Shown here: piece by piece, positions 6,363-10,799 of the stretch | Position numbering within the stretch: position 1 is the stretch's first letter | Layout: each line of letters begins with the position of its first letter | Source: an uncultured Eggerthellaceae bacterium | GTDB lineage: Bacteria > Actinomycetota > Coriobacteriia > Coriobacteriales > Eggerthellaceae | Length of the DNA stretch: 10,799 nt | Reading direction: 5' to 3' | NCBI GenBank assembly: GCA_947632575.1 | Contig: CANRPV010000041.1 | Coordinates: 1 to 10,799 of the forward strand | Notes under the pieces: generated by a model | Told to the model about the DNA's origin: nothing | What the model saw: the letters and a program-made list of their open reading frames with translations, nothing else | The model's database searches: none | Made by a program: the position numbers and the translations under genes

Positions 6363-6767
6363 ATGAACGAAGAACAAGCGGAGATCAATCGCCAACATGA
6401 GGCAGTGAAAGCCGAGCGCGAGGCTGCGAGTCTTGCAGCAAAACGTACCTGGGAAGCTACGGAGACCATTGAGCTGCCTTCGAGCCAACAAGCCGATGAA
6501 GCGGTTGAACGTGAGGCGGTTGCCTCATTGGAACGTGCGGTTTCGGTAATAGAAGAGGCGCAAAGTGAGGAAGGGAGCGTCTCGTCAGACGAGAAGAAGG
6601 CGTTGCGCGAAGAGCGACGGGCGCTGCGAAGCGAACAGGTCGCGCAAGAGCGCGCCGAAAAAGGGGAGACCGCCATGCAGGATCATGCCGCCATCAAAGC
6701 CGAGGAGCTGGCTGCCGATGCTGCTGAGCTGCTCCAACAGCGATCTGACTTTCTCAGAGACGAATAA
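6363..6767 (+). CDS. Small Glu/Ala-rich coiled-coil protein of unknown function
   Basis: This 134-residue protein is not recognised. By count it has 28 Glu and 26 Ala (about 40 percent together), many Arg and Gln, no Cys and a single Trp. It has no hydrophobic segment, so it should be cytoplasmic and largely helical. Helical stretches at about 1-35, 42-70 and 75-130 have coiled-coil character, separated by Ser/Pro or Ser/Gly breaks (ELPSSQ, GSVSSD). The ATG at 6363 has a good ribosome site (GAAGGTGG at 6351-6358). That supports real translation and favours this strand over the Ser-rich open frame on the opposite strand. It lies 25 bases behind the quinone oxidoreductase gene and may share its transcript. 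Possible roles are structural or adaptor; none is shown. Confidence 0.7.
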   Translation: MNEEQAEINRQHEAVKAEREAASLAAKRTWEATETIELPSSQQADEAVEREAVASLERAVSVIEEAQSEEGSVSSDEKKALREERRALRSEQVAQERAEKGETAMQDHAAIKAEELAADAAELLQQRSDFLRDE

Positions 6768-6862
6768 GGTGGAGCCGAAGTGTTATCGCTATCAATGGCA
6801 ACGATGAATGCTATGCTCGTATCTGTATTATGTTTCAGTGACTCTGAGCGAGAAGGATGACT

Positions 6863-7429
6863 ATGAGCGAGGGAAAAAGCTTACCGCCGGTAGCGCCTGG
6901 TGAGGTGCTGGTGGTTGTGGATATGCAGCAGGATTTTGTCACGGGATCTCTTGGGAACCCTGATGCCGCTGCCATCGTTTCAGCGATCAATGATCGTATT
7001 CATCAGTTCGTAGACAAAAACGGTTGGGACAGTGTCTATTTCACCCGGGACACCCACGAGGCCAATTACCTTCAAACCCAAGAGGGAATGCATCTGCCCA
7101 TTGTCCATTGCGAGAAGGGAAGTGCTGGTTGGGAACTTGTTGTAGATGCCGAAGGAGCCAAGCCGGATCATCTCATCGATAAGCCCTGTTTTGGTTCAAT
7201 CGAGCTTGGAGAGATCCTCTCCTCTCGGAATCAAAGAGCGCCTCTTGCTGCCATTGAGATGGTTGGCACCTGCACCGATATCTGCGTGCTGTCCAACGCG
7301 GTGATTCTCAAGAATTACTTACCCGAGGTCCCCTTGCGCGTCATCGATGCTCTTTGCGCTGGCACGAGCAAAGAATCCCACGATCGAGCCCTTGAGGCGC
7401 TCCAGGTAGTTCAGGTTGATGTCATTTAG
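6863..7429 (+). CDS. Isochorismatase-family cysteine hydrolase (nicotinamidase-like)
   Basis: The 188-residue product has the isochorismatase-like hydrolase fold. The catalytic triad is visible as Asp20 (VDMQQDF), Lys107 (DKPCFGS) and nucleophile Cys141 (GTCTDICV, with the usual cis-peptide region before it). Asp63 and His65 in TRDTH and His83 in VHCEKG match the metal site of nicotinamidases, so nicotinamide deamidation for NAD salvage is the best guess. The region between them (NYLQTQEGMHLP) differs from classic PncA, and another amide substrate is possible. The start at 6863 was chosen because AGAAGGA (6851-6857) lies five bases before it; the in-frame ATG at 6857 overlaps that ribosome site. 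Weak -10-like boxes (TATGCT at 6812, TATTAT at 6826) lie in the gap upstream. Its 3' end overlaps the convergent sugar-phosphate transferase gene by 8 bases. Confidence 0.9.
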   Translation: MSEGKSLPPVAPGEVLVVVDMQQDFVTGSLGNPDAAAIVSAINDRIHQFVDKNGWDSVYFTRDTHEANYLQTQEGMHLPIVHCEKGSAGWELVVDAEGAKPDHLIDKPCFGSIELGEILSSRNQRAPLAAIEMVGTCTDICVLSNAVILKNYLPEVPLRVIDALCAGTSKESHDRALEALQVVQVDVI

Positions 7430-8630
7430 GATCATCATGTGGGTGCCCTTTCCCGTGATTTCTCACACTTAAATCACTGAGAGAAAGAGGCCTTTGATCA
7501 GGTTCAGAGGCATCCTTACTTCGCTCACGCGGATTGTAGTGGTGCACCAAGACCGGATTTAAGAGGTGAAGCTTCCAGATGGCGCCAATGGTGACGCCCA
7601 AGATGATGATGAAAAACGGTATGCGCATAAGACCACGGGTAAGGGTGATGAGAACGCCACAAATGGCAAGGACCGCCGTCCACGCCCACATGATCAGGAC
7701 AGCTGTGCGCTGATCGAATCCCGCTTTGATCAACCGATGATGAATGTGGTCGCTGTCAGGACGATCGATGGGTTTGTGCTCTCGTACTCTACGGATAATG
7801 CTTGAAGCGGTATCGATGATAGGTACGCCTGCGGCTATGATGGGTACCAGCAACGATGTGAAAAACGCTGACCGAGCCACAGCCACGAGCGATACCGATC
7901 CCAGTAAAAATCCTAGGAGAAGGGCACCTGAGTCACCCATAAAGATGCTCGCTGGATGGAAATTGAAGCGGAGGAATCCGATGCAGGCTCCAGCGATGGT
8001 GATGGCAAACAGCGCGGCGTCAAAGCGGCTTGTGAGCATGCTAAGGATGAAGATGGTAAGGGAGCTTATTGCTGAAATTCCCGATGCGAGCCCATCCAGT
8101 CCATCGATGAGGTTGATGATGTTAGCGAAAGCCACCAGATAAAAGATCGTAATCGGGTAGGCAAGCCAGCCCAGCTCCACATAGCCACCGGCGATCGGGT
8201 TGTGGAAGCTTGAAAGGAGAATTCCCGAAAAGGCCGCAATGGTGGCAGCGATTATTTGTCCGAGTAGCTTGATTTTGGGAGGGAGATCGAAGACGTCATC
8301 GATAAATCCCACCAGAAAGATGATCAGGAGGCTTAAAGCCGCACCCCCATAGTTGATAGGTCCATCGGGACGATCATGAAAGGGTGATCTCCATCCCCAA
8401 AAATGGACGCCTATGACGATAACCGCGAAGCTGATCATGATGCCGAGGAAAATGGCGACGCCACCTAGGCGGGGGATGGGTACTCGATTGATGCGTCTCT
8501 CGCTCGGGTAGTCGATGGCGTCAAAACGATGGGCGAGATACTTCGAAAAGGGAACGAACGCCATAGTCGCGACGATCGCGATAAAAAAGGCAATGCCACA
8601 TTCGATCCAGTTCAAAAGGTGGAACCCCAT
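7422..8630 (-). CDS. Polyprenyl-phosphate N-acetylhexosamine-1-phosphate transferase (WecA/TagO-like)
   Basis: The 402-residue integral membrane protein has about ten hydrophobic segments and all signature motifs of the MraY/WecA family. These are PRLGG (53-57), FIDDVFD (109-115, Asp111-Asp112), NIINLIDGLDGLA (170-182, Asp176 and Asp179), MGDSG (231-235, Asp233), and the cytoplasmic HIHHRL loop (295-300). It moves a sugar phosphate, most often GlcNAc-1-P from UDP-GlcNAc, onto undecaprenyl phosphate at the inner membrane face and so starts polymer synthesis. The HIHH loop and the lack of the MraY-specific pattern favour WecA/TagO over MraY. A hydrophilic tail of about 40 residues (from 366) follows the last membrane segment. 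The ATG has no strong ribosome site. Divergent glycosyltransferase genes support a role in teichoic-acid-like or surface polysaccharide synthesis. Its end overlaps the hydrolase gene, leaving no room for a terminator between them. Confidence 0.93.
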   Translation of the reverse strand: MGFHLLNWIECGIAFFIAIVATMAFVPFSKYLAHRFDAIDYPSERRINRVPIPRLGGVAIFLGIMISFAVIVIGVHFWGWRSPFHDRPDGPINYGGAALSLLIIFLVGFIDDVFDLPPKIKLLGQIIAATIAAFSGILLSSFHNPIAGGYVELGWLAYPITIFYLVAFANIINLIDGLDGLASGISAISSLTIFILSMLTSRFDAALFAITIAGACIGFLRFNFHPASIFMGDSGALLLGFLLGSVSLVAVARSAFFTSLLVPIIAAGVPIIDTASSIIRRVREHKPIDRPDSDHIHHRLIKAGFDQRTAVLIMWAWTAVLAICGVLITLTRGLMRIPFFIIILGVTIGAIWKLHLLNPVLVHHYNPRERSKDASEPDQRPLSLSDLSVRNHGKGHPHDDPK

Positions 8631-8669
8631 TTTCTAGCGTCATACGTGTCGCATATCAACGTAATTTTC

Positions 8670-8675
8670 ATTATA
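8670..8675 (-). promoter_or_regulatory. -10 box for the WecA/TagO-like gene
   Basis: On the minus strand this reads TATAAT, the perfect consensus, 39 bases before the ATG of the transferase. A poor -35 candidate (TGCAAA, 8694-8699 on the plus strand) lies 18 bases upstream. The divergent glycosyltransferase gene starts less than 100 bases away, so this gap may hold shared control. Confidence 0.4.
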
Positions 8676-8762
8676 GCGCCCTTACTTAGCTTTTTTGCAG
8701 GCTAGAGAGAAGTTCAGATTTCTATGGGAATTTGACAAGAGCAAAGGACATGAAGCGAGCTT

Positions 8763-8771
8763 TGCTAGAAT
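8763..8771 (+). promoter_or_regulatory. Possible extended -10 element of the glycosyltransferase operon
   Basis: TGCTAGAAT is a TGn-extended -10 sequence like the one before the superoxide reductase gene. It overlaps the ATG at 8770. If it is the promoter, transcription would begin near 8778 and translation would have to start downstream, for example at the GTG at 8809, which lies 37 bases after the element. A TTGACA at 8732-8737 is 28 bases away, too far to pair with it. Confidence 0.3.
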
Positions 8772-9870
8772 GAACGCAAAGGATACTTCGAGGCTGAACG
8801 GCTATCAGGTGACAACAAGACCTCTCATAAGCATTATCATCCCTGCTTATAACGTGGAACAATGGCTCAGGCGATCGGTAAACACGCTTTTAGCTCAGAC
8901 GCTCTTTAATTTCGAGTTGATCCTTGTCGATGACGGCAGCACCGACGGCACGGGCGCGATTTGCGATGAAATGGCTTCCCGCGATTTTCGTATCCATGTG
9001 ATTCATCAGCCCAATGCCGGGGCTGCGCTCGCGCGCAATCATGGCATGGCCGAAGCCAAAGGTGAGTACCTCTATTTCATGGATGCTGATGATTGGTGCG
9101 AACCTGAGATGCTCAAGTCTCTTTATGATTTTGCGGCCGAGCATGATCTTGATCTGCTCATCACGGGCTTTTATATCGATACCTACTACAACGATCATGA
9201 GTTTTATCGAGAGCAACGCAATACGGCAACGAAGGTCTACGAATCCCAAGCCGCCTTCAGAGAAGATGCCTATCGCCTGTTCGAGGCTCAGCTGCTCTAC
9301 GCTCCTTGGAATAAACTCTATCGCCGACAATATCTTCTCGACCATGATCTTGAGTTTCCCTCCACGTTTTGGGATGACCTGCCTTTTAATTTGCGGGTGG
9401 TGCGTGACGTGGCCAAGGTGGGCTGTCTCGATGGTCATTTCTATCATTTTCTTCGTGCTCGAGAAGAGAGTGAGAACACTCGTTATCGCGCGGATATGTA
9501 TGCAAAACGCGAGGAGGAAGATCAGCTCATGCGTGAGCTTTTCGACTACTGGGACATTGATGATGAGGCGGTTAGACGCTCACTTTCTCTGCGCTATGCC
9601 GAGCGCTTGGTGGGTTGTGTTGAGAACGTGACCAATAAAAACTCTCAACTCTCCACGCGAGAGAAGCGCGAAAAGATCGGGCAGATGATCAAAACCGAGC
9701 GTGCCCAAACGGCGCTCAAAGAGGCGGTTCCTCATACGCTGATGATGAGAATGATTTTTATGCCTATGAAGTGGCAAAATGTGACGCTTACCCTCTGGGA
9801 AAGCTCATTTATTTCATGGGTGAAGCGCAATAATACGAAAGCCTTCGCGAAATTGAAGGCAAATCGCTAA
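8770..9870 (+). CDS. GT-A (family 2 type) glycosyltransferase
   Basis: From the ATG at 8770 the protein has 366 residues. The N-terminal GT-A domain begins with ISIIIPAYNVE (20-30) and has the nucleotide-binding VDDGSTDGT (about 53-61), NAGAALARNHG (82-92) and the metal-binding DADD (105-108). WDDLPFN (about 206-212) would supply the catalytic base region, usually written ED in this family. APWNKLYRR (about 183-191) is the motif seen in capsule and exopolysaccharide transferases. The C-terminal 130 residues are Arg/Lys/Glu-rich and helical, ending in a basic tail that may touch the membrane. It would transfer a sugar from a nucleotide sugar to a lipid-linked acceptor; donor and linkage cannot be predicted. 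The start is uncertain: a TTG at 8695, the ATG at 8770 and a GTG at 8809 all lie in frame, and none has a clear ribosome site. The next gene begins 2 bases after its stop, so the two form an operon. Confidence 0.88.
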   Translation: MNAKDTSRLNGYQVTTRPLISIIIPAYNVEQWLRRSVNTLLAQTLFNFELILVDDGSTDGTGAICDEMASRDFRIHVIHQPNAGAALARNHGMAEAKGEYLYFMDADDWCEPEMLKSLYDFAAEHDLDLLITGFYIDTYYNDHEFYREQRNTATKVYESQAAFREDAYRLFEAQLLYAPWNKLYRRQYLLDHDLEFPSTFWDDLPFNLRVVRDVAKVGCLDGHFYHFLRAREESENTRYRADMYAKREEEDQLMRELFDYWDIDDEAVRRSLSLRYAERLVGCVENVTNKNSQLSTREKREKIGQMIKTERAQTALKEAVPHTLMMRMIFMPMKWQNVTLTLWESSFISWVKRNNTKAFAKLKANR

Positions 9871-9872
9871 TC

Positions 9873-10799
9873 ATGGCTTCTCAAGATGAAACTCCGCTCT
9901 TTTCGGTGGTCATGCCGGTCTATAACATGGGAGCCTATCTTGAACAGGCTATAGACAACATCCAACGGCAAAGTTTCCAAGATTGGGAATTGCTTTTGGT
10001 GGATGACTGCTCGACAGATCGAAGTCTTGCCATAGCCCTAGAGGCTGCGAGTCGAGATCCGCGCATAAGGCTGGTACAGCATGAGACCAACGAGGGCCTT
10101 GCGCAAACGCGTAACAGCGGCATTGATGAGGCAAAAGGGGTCTACCTTTGGTTTCCCGATCCCGATGACAGCTATGATTTGGATCTTCTCGAGCAGGCGG
10201 CGTCGCTTGCTGCCGCAGAAGATCCGGATGTCATCATGTTTGGGCTTATCGAGGAATACTATGATCGCAATGAGAACTTTCTCTACAACCACGAGATCCC
10301 GACCGAACAAGCAAGCTACGCCGATCCTCAGGATTGGCATAGTCTGATTGTCGATATAGAACGTCGTACGCTCTACGGTTATGCGTGGAATAAGTTTTAT
10401 CGTCGCTCGATCATAGATGCTCATGGACTTCGCTTCGTTACCGAACTTCTCATTGAGGATTTTGTTTTCAATGTGGCTTTCTTTAACGAGGCGCGATCGT
10501 TGGCGTTTTTAGATGGCTGCCCCTATCACTACGTTAAGCGGGAGCGTCAAAGCCTTACGAACTCCAACGCCTATTCGGCGGCAGACTACTACGACGTGCA
10601 TAGAAAGCGTATCAAGCTTCTGCGAGAACAACTCGAGGGATGGGGCGTGCTTGAGGCGGGCCGTCCTGTAGTGGGTAGTCTTTATATGAGGTATCTGCTC
10701 TCAACCTTGGAGCGTAGTTACTATCCCAACGATCTTTGGACCAAAGCGGATCGGCGCTCATGGCTTCAATCGGTATTTGACGACGAGCGCTATCAGGAG
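9873..10799 (+). CDS. GT-A (family 2 type) glycosyltransferase, 3' end beyond window
   Basis: From the ATG at 9873 the frame is open for 309 codons to the last base, with no stop. The start MASQDETPLFSVVMPVYNMG is typical of family 2 glycosyltransferases. VDDCSTDRS (43-51), NEGLAQTRNSG (73-83) and DPDD (96-99, in place of the common DADD) form the nucleotide-sugar and metal site. AWNKFYRR (171-178) and IEDFVFN (194-200, Glu195-Asp196) match the acceptor-side motifs of the upstream glycosyltransferase. The two proteins are clearly paralogues but well diverged. The Pro in DPDD may alter donor choice. The ATG lies 2 bases after the previous stop; AAGG at 9856-9859 is a distant, weak ribosome site, so translation is probably coupled. 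It should act in the same polysaccharide pathway as its neighbours. Confidence 0.88.
   Translation, partial: MASQDETPLFSVVMPVYNMGAYLEQAIDNIQRQSFQDWELLLVDDCSTDRSLAIALEAASRDPRIRLVQHETNEGLAQTRNSGIDEAKGVYLWFPDPDDSYDLDLLEQAASLAAAEDPDVIMFGLIEEYYDRNENFLYNHEIPTEQASYADPQDWHSLIVDIERRTLYGYAWNKFYRRSIIDAHGLRFVTELLIEDFVFNVAFFNEARSLAFLDGCPYHYVKRERQSLTNSNAYSAADYYDVHRKRIKLLREQLEGWGVLEAGRPVVGSLYMRYLLSTLERSYYPNDLWTKADRRSWLQSVFDDERYQE

Noticed and set aside
6344..6676. 110-codon Ser/Ala-rich open frame on the minus strand
   Set aside because: It mirrors the Glu/Ala-rich coiled-coil gene, which has the better ribosome site; Ser-rich antisense frames commonly arise opposite such sequences.
6857..6862. Alternative ATG two codons upstream for the hydrolase
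   Set aside because: It overlaps the AGAAGGA ribosome site that is well placed for the ATG at 6863.
8732..8771. TTGACA at 8732 and TAGAAT at 8766 as a -35/-10 pair
   Set aside because: The spacer is 28 bases, far beyond the usual 16-18.
8890..9447. 185-codon open frame on the minus strand
   Set aside because: Antisense shadow of the first glycosyltransferase gene, with no ribosome site or domain.
9014..9631. 205-codon open frame on the plus strand
   Set aside because: Shadow of the first glycosyltransferase in another frame; its Ser/Cys/Met-rich product has no family motif.

Overview
The window suggests an anaerobic, Gram-positive-type bacterium of medium GC content. Genes are densely packed and no gap between genes exceeds about 160 bases. 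Codon use, the AddA-like nuclease end, the oxygen and superoxide detoxification pair, the AmmeMemoRadiSam genes and the TagO/WecA-type polymer initiation enzyme would fit a member of the Coriobacteriia (Olsenella/Atopobium-like) or, less likely, the Clostridia. This placement is inferred from gene content; there is no rRNA or other strict marker. No tRNA, rRNA, CRISPR array, insertion sequence or integrase was seen.

Layout: (1) 1-981 is the C-terminal end of a large helicase-nuclease, cut by the left edge, with a complete RecB-type nuclease core. (2) 1058-2797 is an oxygen-defence pair: a flavodiiron protein (O2/NO reductase) and a two-centre desulfoferrodoxin (superoxide reductase). Each is preceded by its own extended -10 promoter. 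(3) 2871-3476 encodes a membrane-anchored protein, possibly a lipoprotein, whose outer domain resembles the chagasin (I42) cysteine-protease inhibitor fold. A perfect 12-bp hairpin lies just upstream. (4) 3508-5677 holds two overlapping genes of the AmmeMemoRadiSam system: a LigB-like/AMMECR1 fusion and a radical SAM enzyme. This conserved set has no settled function that I know of. (5) 5741-6767 encodes a flavodoxin-fold NAD(P)H:quinone oxidoreductase, preceded by three copies of a short repeat, and then a small Glu/Ala-rich coiled-coil protein. (6) 6863-7429 is an isochorismatase-fold cysteine hydrolase resembling nicotinamidase.

From 7422 on, the theme changes to cell-surface polysaccharide. 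A polyprenyl-phosphate sugar-phosphate transferase lies on the minus strand, tail-to-tail with the hydrolase and overlapping it by 8 bases. Divergent to it, two tandem GT-A (family 2 type) glycosyltransferases run on the plus strand. The second is open through the right edge. The transferase would load the first sugar onto the lipid carrier and the glycosyltransferases would extend the chain, as in teichoic-acid-like or capsule-like polymer synthesis.

The nearest thing to an undescribed system is the 2871-5677 stretch, where a chagasin-like surface protein sits directly before the AmmeMemoRadiSam genes, together with the repeat-decorated promoter region of the quinone oxidoreductase that follows. 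No clear defence system or mobile element was found.
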